Shown: positions 12,367-24,281 of the stretch, piece after piece | Layout of the letters: every line of letters begins with the position of its first letter | How positions within the stretch are numbered: position 1 is the stretch's first letter | Assembly (NCBI RefSeq): GCF_000002425.4 | Contig: NC_037254.1 | Location: 6,244,144 to 6,308,143 of the forward strand | DNA length: 64,000 bases | Direction of reading: 5' to 3' | DNA from: Physcomitrium patens | Taxonomy: Eukaryota; Streptophyta; Bryopsida; Funariales; Funariaceae | Translations under genes and position numbers: made by a program | Notes under the pieces: generated by a model | Databases searched by the model: none | Seen by the model: the letters and a program-made list of their open reading frames with translations, nothing else | What the model was told of the DNA's origin: nothing

Positions 12367-15300
12367 ATGAAGGTTAAGTTCGTATCATGTAGTCTGAATT
12401 ACTGGGCGCTGAATTTCGAGGACCAGTTTCTCCCAGACCAATCAGTTCATTTGGCAGGCAATTCTGTTGGCGTAGCATTTGGTGTCGGGTCCAAGTTCGA
12501 GTTCTCTGGTCACCGATGCAAGCAACACTTCGTGGAGGGCGACACGCTGCTATATTAATATGATTCTCCTGTAATTCCGAGCCGTTGCCGATGATTGTGT
12601 TCTATTACTTGTAATGAAAAATGAAGACTCGCGGTCAGAGGTTGATGTGAAATTAATGTTTCTCTCATTTTAGGGTTTCGTTTCATTTGGTTGAGAGCGA
12701 TGGAGTCCAAATATCTTGCACGGTCTGCCTGAAATGTTTGAGCTGTTTGATTGTCGTTAAGAACCTCGAAATTGATAACTGCCATGGAAGGCACCTCTAC
12801 CAGAGTGCTTTTAGGTTTTTAACCAAGACTTCTCTTCCGCCAAGTTACTTATTCTATCGCTGCAATTTGAATTTAAGAGAATTGTGCAACTTCTTCCTGA
12901 ATGAGCGGAAGTACTATAGGCTCTGCTCATGTATCTCTGAATGAATGAGTGGTTTATTTTCCTCCCCTCGCAATTCGCTCCTTAGCGAGCTGTCAGTGGG
13001 TGCTCCGTGTAGTTGAGTGAACAGGGAAAAGTGGTCAATGTGTACTGTTTTAGAATCCGAGATGCAGTCGACGTGATGGGCATGAATTAAAGGGTTACAT
13101 GTTATCATGCATCTCTTCGAAGGGGTGAGAATTGCTCCACACTCGACTTTTCATTCCAAGAACAGGTTAATCTTCCAAGCGAACAAGTTACATTTGCCCA
13201 TCACGTCGACAGCAGATCGGATGGAAGTTACAGTCAAATGGGAATATACGGATTTTTTGTAAAGCTTTAGACCTCACCAATGGGGTAGTCTACGATATCA
13301 GTTCACTGGTCAAAAAATGTGGAGTGATCTACAACTTTGCCTTGACAGCAAAATTCTGCTCATGCGACCCAAACTTTACTCAGCCAACGATCGAAGCTTC
13401 CGTGACCTTCGTTGGTTTTCTTTTTTTAAACACCTTCGTCAGTTCGAGACGTACCAGATCCTTCGGGGAGTCTCAGGACAAGTCGGTGTTCCTTTCAGGG
13501 ATGAATACGTTTTCTTTGAAGATACGTGAGTATTCCACCCGATGATTTTTGAGCTTAACACAAGTTTATCCAGAAACATATCCTAATTTATCGAAGGTTA
13601 AGGCGAGCTGTGCCTGCGATTGCAGGTTTCGACTGGTGATTGCAATTTAGAAATGCAGGATGCTTACCGTGCGTTACATTAATGCGGACTTTTGTTTGTT
13701 TGACATGGGACAGTAACCACAGAAACCTGTGAGATGGATAAAATTGTTGCTAATGAATGTGGCAGCTATCACCAGCATCGCAAGCTTAATACGAGGCTGA
13801 TGCTGATGCTAAAATGACTAGGAAATACGATGGCTTCCATTTCTATGCCAATTAGCAAGGCTGTGCTGGGGACCGTCGTTACTACGGTGTCTCTTACATT
13901 GATCACATTCATGCCTAGTGGTTATGGTTCCACACAAATCTTACTTGAAAGCTTTAAGAGTTCGTCTCTTCCATCACATATGATTTTTAGTCGGTATTTA
14001 TTCACATCGCCCCTACTCTATACCAACCTAATTTAATCGTCATGTTTTGTCGATTTCTTTCAACTGCTAATCAGACGTTTCTAATAAATCTCAAAAATAA
14101 TCTCATGTGACGCAGGTGGATGTGCCTGTGTAATGGTGAATGGAGACGATGTTGCGCAAAGCTAGCAATTCCCCATGTAAGATGGTGAGGTTGTGGTGTC
14201 ATGTGTGAACGTTTATCATCTCAGTCCTGTCCACAACGTTGAGGGTTCATCAACGAACACTCGGTTCCGCGGGGTTCTTGAGGGAGCGGAATTTGGGATG
14301 AGTACTTTCTCCGTCAAGTGAGGTCGGCTTTGCCGTGTCAAACACAAATTCGCCTTGTGACGGATTTCACAGTTGTATTCCTTGACGTCTACTCCTTCGA
14401 AAATAGTATGAATACGTTTTTCAAGCAGAAACATTTGCAATTGGCAGGTTACAAGTTTTAAAAGTACAGAAATGGAGTTAGAGAGGAAAAGTTAGTGAAG
14501 CTCCACCGCCGTCGTCTATTTCAATGAGATTTTAACCCTCACGAGAGATGAATTTCTCCTATCAGTATTCTTTGATTCTCGTTGAGGTAAGCTTCAGTTC
14601 ATTGTGGTCTACAGTTACAAAACATTTCCCTGTACTTAACTTCACAGCAGCCTGTTTAGAGTATTGGAGATAACTTGATAAGAAATACTCCATTGCCTCC
14701 TTTATTTTAATGAGCATGACCTCTTTCGCCTATCTATATAATAAAGGGACAAAGAAAGCTTCTCATTTCATAACCTGCAGAAAGACCTCAAGTATACTAT
14801 GTGTACAACATCATTTTACAGCTTCTTCATGCCCAATGGCAGAGGTTTCCTAAAGCGCATGACCTCTTTTACCTATCGTAAATATGATTGTTCACCTAGT
14901 TTACTAAAATCCTGTTTGTTGTAGGTGTGCCACCTTAATCCTTACAAGAAATTACTTCATGGTCCAACTTTCTGGCTTGGGGATAATCTGCGCTGCAAGG
15001 AAGCAACAAGATTTCAGTTACTACTTTCAGAGGATTGCCGACACCGTATTCATGGCTACTATTGTTGATTGTTTGTGCCAGCTTATTGTCAAAGCTTGTA
15101 TTAATACCCCTCTTTTTATTGACATATTACAAAATTGTTTTGGGTTAAACTTCCATTTCTAGTTAGAGTGTAATCTTTTCAGACTCATATTAAAATTCGA
15201 TTCAGGGGTGAAGGAAGGTGTCCAGCAACCCACTATTGTTAATGTCCACCCTGGTAAATGTACAAAGAATTGAAACCTGGGATTGCTGAGGACTTTGCCC

Positions 15301-15930
15301 AACAGCTTACAATTGAAGCAAATATGGGCACTCAGAACAATTTTATGCAGGTCAACTTCCGTGCGAATTGTGTATAAGTGTGCGTGATTTTTCTAATTTC
15401 TCCGATACCGCATGCTGTGCACCTTCAGTGTGAAACATGAACGGGAGCTAGATGCGCACCACCGACAGCAGAATTTGGGCCCTTAACAGAGTAGCACATA
15501 CATGTGGATAATCTAACTAATCATAAGGCTGCAACTACAGCAATGATTCAAGACCCTAGGAAATTCAAGAACCGGAGCATAGCATTTAACGCGCTGGTTT
15601 AAGTGATGAGAGTGGAAATATTCTAATTGCTCGTCACGAAGAAGTTCTTCTCAGTGGGGTCAGTTCCCAGCAAAGAAATGTGATTTTCTCAAGCAATGAT
15701 GCTGTTTTTTCATGGTAGTGTAATCTCTGTTTTACATATATGTACTCTGATTGATGAGGACATGGGCGTGACTTACGAGGAGCTCGGAATGTATGAACGC
15801 TTGAGAGACATATTCCGTTATGGGTGTGTGGGACGTTCCCTTTGTGCAGAGAATATTCATTGCCCGCTCTTTGGTGATGCACAGTTCGCGCAAGCTCGGA
15901 AAGATCATTCTGCTCTTTAGTTTTTAACCC
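12367..15930 (+). pseudogene. Relic of glutamine-dependent NAD+ synthetase
   Basis: Family role: ATP- and glutamine-dependent amidation of nicotinic acid adenine dinucleotide to NAD+, by an N-terminal nitrilase-type glutaminase and a C-terminal P-loop synthetase. Collinear pieces: 12367 FVSCSLNYWALNFE (N-terminus), then a GSKFEFSGH box where the family has G-P-E-L; 13294 DISSLVKKCGVIYN; 13330-13530 RPKLYSANDRSFRDLRWF; 13761 GSYHQHRKLNTRL; 13832-13890 with FYAN-stop-QGC; 14116-14200 GCACVMVNGDDVAQ with two stops; 14961 GPTFWLGDNLR shifting frame to 15034 IADTVFMATIVDCLCQLIVK; 15205-15350; 15750 DEDMGVTYEELGMYERLR. Frameshifts lie at about 13325, 13758, 13808 and 15030 (in the P-loop). Some splice sites survive (donor 13528, acceptor 14115), so it decayed from an intron-bearing copy, not a retrocopy. 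No function is expected. Confidence 0.82.
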
Positions 15931-17645
15931 CTTTTGTTTCTGCGATTACTCGAGTTTCTAGAAATGTTCAGCACCTTTGATAGTTTCAACAAGTTTGTAT
16001 GCATCTAGACTTTGAATGAACACGATTGGAAGGTGTCCAAGGCTTTTTGGATAGTCCCTCTTTGTCTTCAAAGACGAACGCAGATTTGAAATGGGTCATG
16101 TGGGAACTAGATTGTAATTGTTCCAGAGACGTTATTTTGAACAAGAATTCTCATCATCACAGTACCAAAGAACCAACAAGAGTAACAAAGGGTGCTAACG
16201 TTGCATTGATCGTATCATAAGAATCAAAGGATGATATCACATTTCCGTGTCTGAACTTCAGTAGCCTTCATGCAGTAATTTTTCTAAGCCTTGTAGTGGT
16301 TGAGGTGAACAGTCTCGGCCCGTTTACCTAGGTTTAGGGTTTAGGGTTTAGGACGCTTCATCGCAGATTTGCTTCTGAGAAAGTGATGCCTGAACGGTCA
16401 ACCTTTAGCCTCTCAAAGAGCCCTGTTCATTCTACCCATATATTTCATGTGATTAGAGTTAAGGTGCAGACACACACAGCTCCGAATTCGTCACCAGCGA
16501 CTGGGGACTGCTGGCAACGCATAGGTGATGATTCGGCCTTTACTGCTAATCGAGTCTTGATATTGACGGATTCTGTGTCAGAAATGCTATTCACTAATTA
16601 GACAACTTCGAAATGCGTATTGCAAGCTCATGATCAAGCAACTTCAAGAGGGTCTAGATTAATACCACCGTGCACGTTCAGTTGTCACAGTCTAACAATG
16701 AAGCAGCTGCCGCAGCTTCCTGACATCCTTCGCTTTAACCAGCGTGCAATTGAATCCGGCTGCCTGTCATGGACTGCATTTAAACATCATTTAAGCATCT
16801 TACTTTTCCTATCGAGAACATATCGTCAGATTCTCAGACCGGAGATTTTGTTCTAGACACGGGCTGAAGCAGTGTAGCAAACCATCGAAAAGTGACAAGG
16901 ATTCCTTACGATGAGTGAGATCATCGATTTCCTTGAACATCAAGCCTACATCTCTGAGACTAACCAATTTAAAGGCTGAGAATCGGCAACTCGCTCTTCA
17001 GTTTCGGAGTGGATCTAGCAATCCACTGGAACGTTCGAAGTCTGTCTGGACTGGTGAACTAGCCCCTTCGCCTGCAGTGGGTGCACTGATCCAGCCCAGT
17101 GCCACTCAGAGACAGGTTCAACCATCGTCTGAATTTGCAAGTAGCATCTCTGATACGTGAAATTTCCGGCAAATGGTCACTGCCATGTAACCACCGGACA
17201 CCGAACACTGGGCAATCCTGAAGCCTCAAACCGGTGCAGTGCGAGACCTGCAGGATCGACAACCCACAGGAACTTTCGGCATCGCTCCAGCTCCACAAAC
17301 CAGAGCTTTGAGCACGTTACTTTGACACTGTGAGTCAATCAGAGCTTGAAACTTGGAGCTACTGGTGGACCGATTGTGTGGAGATCCACTCCCCGTTTCT
17401 TCACTGACACCAACAAAAGCAACACCGGTCTGAAACTTGATGGTCCAATCTCCGGGTGCAGTCGGTACACCGCCTTTCTACCTGATTTGCATCAGTTGTA
17501 TTTGGCTTTGAGGAGATTTGTGATAAGCCCAGCAGTTGAGTCTTCCGGACTTAGACGATTTTTCGAACAAAAACTGGGTGGTTGGATGCTCATAGCAAGC
17601 CAGCCCCGATTACTGTTGATTTGTGGAAAAGGGTTGTGAAAGCAT
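15931..17645. other. Moderate-GC DNA without an assignable gene
   Basis: GC similar to the neighbouring gene region, with several short open stretches on both strands but no convincing domain. The expected C-terminal part of NAD+ synthetase could not be traced here. A plus-strand stretch at 16910-17020 resembles a leucine-zipper tail (LKAENRQLAL after FLEHQAYISE in another frame). It could be a further gene relic or downstream non-coding DNA. Confidence 0.35.
16331..16352 (+). repeat. Short interstitial telomere-type repeat
   Basis: About three copies of TTTAGGG, the plant telomere unit, in a 22-bp run. Too short to be a telomere; such runs arise at repaired breaks or act as telo-box promoter motifs. 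Confidence 0.75.
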
Positions 17646-19275
17646 CAACACTCCAAGTGTATATGACACCAAGACAAAATCATGCGTTTTTACTATAAAA
17701 GAGCAAAATTGTTCCACTAGTCACGTAATTGCTTCGGGTTCAGAATATTTTATTCTTTTCTTACAAATTTTCATTAACAAAAGACAATTAATTTATTATA
17801 CATATGATAAACTCAAACAATATATTTTACTAATATAATAACATATCATTGAAATCTGATGTATATATTTTACAGTTTCATTGCAAGGTTTTCTTAATAC
17901 TTAATTAAATTATTATCTTACTACATCAATTTTAAATCTAAACAAAAAATATATTTGATTTTCTTTAAATAATCAAACTATTTTGAATAATAATTATTTA
18001 TAATATTTATGTTCTTTTCTTTTTATTTAATGATTATTGCTGAGGTTGTTCATAACAAGATTTAATTACCTCTGTAAGTTAAATGCCAATATAAACTTTT
18101 CTTAATTTTTACTTATTTCTTCTAATTACGTCAATTTTGCTAACTATGGATAATAATTTTAAAACTAAAGAAGACTATGTCAAATTATTAAAAAAATCAA
18201 TAAATGTACATAAATATTATTTTAAGAACCTTCTTTATTTTAAAAAACTAAAATAAGTTAAAATTTAAATTTATTATATAAATAAAAGTGAATTGAAAAA
18301 ACCCTTCTGCATAATATATATTATAAGAGAGGGATCTTGCAATGTTTTATAAATCTAAATGTAAATACAAATATTTTATATTAATCTGTTCAAGTATAAA
18401 TAGAATATTTAATAAATGATTTTTTTATCTTTATGTTTGTTTGTACATATAATTATAATGTTGTTGTTAAAAAAATTAAAATTATATATTTATTGGGTAA
18501 AATTACATAAAAAGAATCTAACAAAGGATAAATTAGGAAAGTATTTGAATTAAGAATAAAAATAAAAAAAGAGTTGAAACATTAAAATTGAGCTTGCTTT
18601 ATCAACAACAATCATAGAAACAAGTTCAAATATATCATTAGGTAATACAAAAATAATAGTAGTAAAAATTATTTAAATTATATAACTAAGTCAACCACTA
18701 ATTAAAATTGACAAATTTGAATTTCAATCATGAAAAACATATAGCTATTTGTTATATCTATCTTTGACTATACGATTTTTATATGTAATTTTCTATATTT
18801 TTGGTATGTAATTCGAAAATTGTTACAATCTATCTTTGTTTTCTATTTTAGACTTTCAGTATTTATAAATAGTCCAAGAAACAAAAAAAACTAAACTTAC
18901 CATTAATATTAAGAATTTAATAAAGCATATAATTTAAATTTATGTTCTTAAAAATCATAATTATTTTTTAATGTGGTTTGGAAAATTTAAGAAGAAAACT
19001 AAAAAATCAACTATAAGTTTTTATTTTCTATAGAATTTTTTTTTTAAACTTAGTTTCAAAAATATTAATAATTTTATATAATTTGTTAAATAATGTATTA
19101 TAATTTTAGCCTTTGGTCTTAATTTTTCAGCTATTTCCAATACTTTTTGTGCATTATTAAAAATATTTGACCATGCATAATTTTCTAATTTTTTAGTTAT
19201 TTTAAAAACACATTTGTCTTCTTTGTATAATATTGTGTATTTACAATTTATACCATTAATATAAAGTATTCTGTA

Positions 19276-19312
<37 letters not shown>

Positions 19313-19724
19313 AAATAATAGCTATTATTGAATATAAAGATTTAAAGAATCTTGATTCAATACAGAAATACAAGAAAAACATGAAATAAACAGAAACGGA
19401 TTTAATTATATATATATATATATATAGAATGGTGGATTTAATCTTGATTTTCATTCAATACTACCAAATATAATACATTTTTTAATTAATTTTAATTATG
19501 TTGTAATATTGATATTCTATATTGTAGAGCTTTTTATTTTTAATATTTACACGGTTATAGGTATTGTAGATTTACATGTACAAAATAAGAGAAAAATCTG
19601 TATATATGTGTATAGCCTTAAATTATCTCATTAATTTTATAATACATAGCATACTTAATATTTTATTTTATTTTTCTTAAGCCGCAGATTTTAATGTAAT
19701 TTGACATTGAATTATATATATATG

Positions 19725-19756
<32 letters not shown>

Positions 19757-20780
19757 AATGAAAAATAGAGGCACAAATAATTAATGGTTTTAAGATAAAA
19801 GATAAAGAAAATAGTTGGCAAGTTAGTGTGATAGACACTGAGGTTACCTGAAGCAATTTAAGGTTGAAATCTGTCGTATTTCAGGATCATTCTTTTTAAA
19901 TCAAATCATTTTTTGGTTACAAATACTTTATTGTAGGACGTCTAAGTGAATGATGGATGAAACATGTAAGAGAATTCTAGAGTACACTACAATGTTTCAA
20001 ATAAATTCAAGTTAACAGAAAACATTTTAGAATTTAATTATGATTTTGACTTTTTTATAACCTTTTTATGTTTAGTATGATTAAGAAAGAATACATTGAA
20101 AAAAAATTCAAAGGAAGAGTATAAAAATAGTTTCATATATAAATCATGTACAATTAGAATTAACCAAGCACTTGTAATACAAATATATATATATATATAG
20201 TATTTTAAATTTGTTGATATCATTATATTTGATAGTAATATTCTTATTTTTATTGATACACCCAATTAATTATTATTTAGCCTATATTTTTAATAATATT
20301 AGCAATAGCACAAATCTTTACATGGTTTTAATTTCAAGTTTAACTATGAAATAAATTTTATCTATTGAACTTCTTCATATGTAACAATTTTATGCTTGAA
20401 TTTGAATTAATTCTCTTAAAAGAATATATAGAACTAAAATAAATATATATGATGATGGTCAATAATATCATCAAACTAGAAATAGCATTGAATTTCTTAA
20501 CATCATTCAAAGAAATTCTTATACAATTATTGTTAGAATATCCTAACCATCTATGTCAAGAACACCCATGTGGTGGTCATCATTTAAATTTCATCTTCTT
20601 TTTCCAAATCGCATAGGCTACTTTCATTGGACACTATTTGTCTATTTCTTTATCTTTTCAAAAGATCAAAAAACATAAGAAGTAGTAGTGTTTATTTAAG
20701 AGACCCATGCATGCACACATATTCCAACCAAAATGGATTATAAGCACTTTATTAAATTATCCAAGAAAAGAATGGTAGGA
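17646..20780. other. AT-rich intergenic DNA with (TA)n microsatellites
   Basis: Abrupt drop in GC at about 17650. Long (TA)n tracts lie at about 19279-19308, 19409-19424, 19713-19755 and 20183-20199. No coding region, LTR or TIR could be identified; open frames are short and made of Ile/Tyr/Lys-rich low-complexity sequence. Confidence 0.7.
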
Positions 20781-21700
20781 GTATTTTGGCGGGTCTCTTA
20801 ATTCCACAATGGAACCTACAAAACAAACACATACTCACTCAAATTGCATTGTTCATCCTTGTCAAGGACATCAAACCCACAATCCAAAAAAAAGTTTATA
20901 CCAAGTATTCCTCAAGTTTATTATTCATTCCTAGCAAGCAACACACTTCAAATATCAGCATGGGGATGATTATAGCAGTTTACTCATCCATCCATATATC
21001 CAGCAACTAGCACATCCATCCATCCATCCATCCACCAACTAACATACCCATTCGTTCATCCATCCTTTTTTCTTTGTATTTTCAATCTCATGGCAGGGTA
21101 GCTCTGTCACACAATTAAGTGCTGCCCTGCCCCTGCACTCTTCAGAAATGTGCCCCATATTTAGTATGGAAATGGACCCATCTGGAGGGGTCTCTAAGTA
21201 GAGCCCAGAGTCAAGAGCAAAAGAAAGAAAAAGGACTCTCTTAATCTTAATGGGGGGTGTGGGTACACTCCATGGGAGACAGGGGGAAAGACATCTCAAC
21301 ACCCCCTTCTACAAGTCTAATCACTCTCACACATCCTCTCTCTCTCTCTCTCTCTCTCCCTCTCTTTCATCATTTTCAAATAGAATTTTGTTGAGCCATA
21401 ATATCCCCCCCCCCTTATTTAAGCACACACATATAGAGTTCATGTATGGATTAGGGCTCCTCTCTCTCCCTCTTTCTATCATCTGTTTACTTTTGTATTG
21501 TACCTTAAACTTTTTGTTTTCTTTTTGTGGTATGGGTGTATCATTGCTTGAATCTTTTTATCATTCATGGTTTGAATTGGTACTGTTAGCTCAGGCTGTT
21601 CATGGCCATCATTGTGTTTTCAATAGAAATTTGAAACTTAACTTAAAATTCTGTCGTGAATATATACATGATGAATAGAAGGGTAACTTATGTAGACACT
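20781..21700. other. Repeat-punctuated stretch with one unrecognised open frame
   Basis: Contains a (CATC)n run at about 21006-21033, a (CT)n run at about 21331-21365 and a C-run near 21405. An ATG-initiated plus-strand frame at 21250-21678 (142 codons) spans the CT repeat and encodes a Ser/Leu-rich, partly hydrophobic product with no recognisable family. It may be chance. Confidence 0.3.
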
Positions 21701-22600
21701 TCATTCTCTTCTGAAAATTGTAGATTTGAAGAACTGAAGATGAATCCATGCAAATGAGGGGAGTACATACAAAAGTGGTATACAAAAGAAGAAAAAGATG
21801 TGCTTGTGGTATCTGATGTTACATGACTTTTTTGTCTAATTTCAACAAGTTGTATTGCTTACTGAATAATAGCATTACTATAAAAATGAATATACACATC
21901 AAGGATCATTACATTCAACAATAAAATAAAATAAATACTGTGTGTGTGTGTGTGTATATATATTTTTTATTGCATACACTTACATAATTCATGTAAGGAT
22001 TGTGTTGTATAACATATTACTAATTAAAAAGCACAACTTGGCTTTGCAGTATTAGGTTTAGCATGTATAATAATGAGAGTAGAAAAACAAAAGTAATTTT
22101 TCAGAAAGAATATCCATAAAAAGATGCAAAACCACATATTGTGCTCTTACATTAGGAAAAGATGAACATAGACCATGTAACATTAAAAATATAGTTTTTT
22201 TTCTCACAATTACATGCTAATTCGAGTGTGTTTTTTTAACTCTCTCACTGACTCACTCACTCACACACACACACACACACACACACATGGATAAGGTAAA
22301 TCATGATTGCCTCAACAGAGAACATAAACAATTAATAAATAACTAAATCAAACACGTTGAAACACAACCAAAAAGTTGGCACACTTCAGCATTCAACAAA
22401 GTGTGGGTATCCCAGTTACACGAATGGATGTAAAAGAATCTCATCCACAGCTATTCTGTTACAAAATACTCAGATGGCACTTTGTATTGAGTTCCTGAGA
22501 ACTTTCCAGGTGTCACAGATATCTTCCACGCCGGGCTCCCACATGTCTATTAGTTTGAAAATCAAAATATCACGTCACTTAGATCTCTTTAAATGAATCA
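21701..22600. other. AT-rich intergenic DNA
   Basis: Non-coding in appearance, with a (TG)n/(TA)n run at about 21940-21962 and a (CA)n run at about 22261-22287. Nothing else recognised. Confidence 0.6.
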
Positions 22601-24281
22601 AAATCTACAGAATCAGGAAGATAAGGTAGATGGAAAGGCGCGAGGAGGGGGGTAGCCAGTGGCAGAGTTGAGAATGGACTACTGCAAAGGACATGAGGCG
22701 CATCAGTTGTACCTTTGTTGACATGGTACCATAGTTCAAGCAAGGCTTCGGATTTGAAAATGGGCTGGGAAGTGTGGGAGCGGCAAGGGCGGGCAGACGG
22801 ACGGGTGAGCGGGGGCAGGCTAATCGGGAGTCGGAGTCCCGCATTTGAACGTCGTCAGGGAACACCGCGCCCTCGGTCTGCCGCGCCTTCCTAGGCCCGG
22901 CCAGCCTAGCAGCGCCACACCCAAACAGAACGGCACTGCCCGCTCCTCCTCCTCCTCCTCCTCCTGCTCCTGCTGCTTCTGCTCCTGCTGCTCCTCCTGC
23001 TCTTCCCATCCCCCCCCCCCTCTTTCCCTCCCTTCCCCCCTCCTATCTGTTTGCCTCCGATTCCAAAATTTCAATTTCAATCTCGCAACAGAAACGGCTC
23101 AGAACGGATACTCTCCCAATCATCGCATGTGCACTTAACCCCTACCCCCCGCCGCTCCTCTTGATCCATTCCTTGGACCCTCGCGCTCCATCTTGGCCTG
23201 ATTCTCTCTCTCTCGGCTTCTTCTCTTCTCGCCTCTCCTCTCTTGTGGCGTTGCCAAGTGGTAGAGTCAGGGACTGAGAGGTGCGGGCTGTTGTCGTTCT
23301 CGTTCTTCGCATTGTTCCGGTGTGGACGGCGGGCGGGAGGGAAGGAGGGCAGGGAGTGTGTGTTTGAGAGTTAGAGAGAGGAGTTGGAGATCCAGTGGAG
23401 TGGTAACTGCACTGTAGTTGTAGGTCGGCGTTGTCGCGGGAGGTTTTTCTTTATCGATTTCTTGGTGCGAGGGAGATTCCGCATTGGTCGTCATAGAGCT
23501 TGGGGTGGTAATTTGTTTCAGTCGCGGTTGTGGTGTTGAGCTCTTTTTTTTTTGTCTGGTGAAGGAAGGATTAATTGTGAAGAATCTCGCGGCGGGGCTG
23601 GTCGGGCCCTTGTAGGTTGGCGGCGGACGGTTCTGAATCAGAGGATTGTGAGTTGCGCCTCGTCCGCATTGCTCGATTTTTGAGCAGAGGAGCGGGCGAG
23701 AGGGTGGTGCGAAGTTTTGGTTGAGTGAGTAATGTAGTGGTACTGCCGTCGTCACCGGAACGACACGTGAGAGTCTTGAGTGGCTCGTGAGAGTGATTGG
23801 TGGTGCGAGCTTTCAATGATAGATGGTGCTGTACAGAGTAGGAGATCCTTGAGTACATCGCTGACGAATATATATATATTTATATATACATATATATAAA
23901 CATATATGCTTGTGTGTCCTTGTTTGGTAACTTTACTGTGCACACAGTCTTCCTAGTAGATTTAATTTCTTGACAAAATTAAGTACCTTCATTTGCCTCG
24001 GAAATTGTAACCAGTGAGCAGTCTCTGAGATAGTTCACTCCCAAGAATAGTGGATTTGGTTGACTAGAGCGTCGTCATTGCACGTTCTTTCTGGAATTTT
24101 TACGATCAGCTAGACTTTCAGCTTCGACAAATCCAGTGCAATATTTATTCCATTCGTAGAACCTCAAAACGATCTAGTGAGGGCCTGAAGGAGGAGGCAA
24201 TCCTAGTTCGTCATGCGTGCTTCACCGTAGTCATCGCTCGTTCCAGAACGCCTTCGGTGCTCGACTGTGCATAAACTTAGG
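22601..24281 (+). promoter_or_regulatory. Promoter and 5' UTR region of the A-type cyclin gene
   Basis: GC rises at about 22620. A long pyrimidine-rich tract of CTC/CTG triplets and C-runs (about 22946-23045) precedes three AACGG cores (22928-22932, 23093-23097, 23103-23107), the core of mitosis-specific activator (MSA) elements bound by three-repeat MYB factors. The last two are 10 bp apart. A TA-rich run lies at about 23868-23910. The transcription start was not determined; 5' UTR sequence probably occupies part of 23.2-24.28 kb. Confidence 0.5.

Noticed and set aside
15205..15350. Stretch encoding MYKELKPGIAEDFAQQLTIE as an exon of a flagellar protein
   Set aside because: Its position and the surrounding collinear segments fit the NAD+ synthetase relic better.
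22605..23138. Gly/Ala-, Glu- or Ser/Cys-rich frames near the cyclin promoter
   Set aside because: All three frames are read from the CTC/CTG repeat tract; no real gene signal.
24267..24281. Upstream start of the cyclin
   Set aside because: The codon at 24267 is GTG; the first ATG in frame is 24282.
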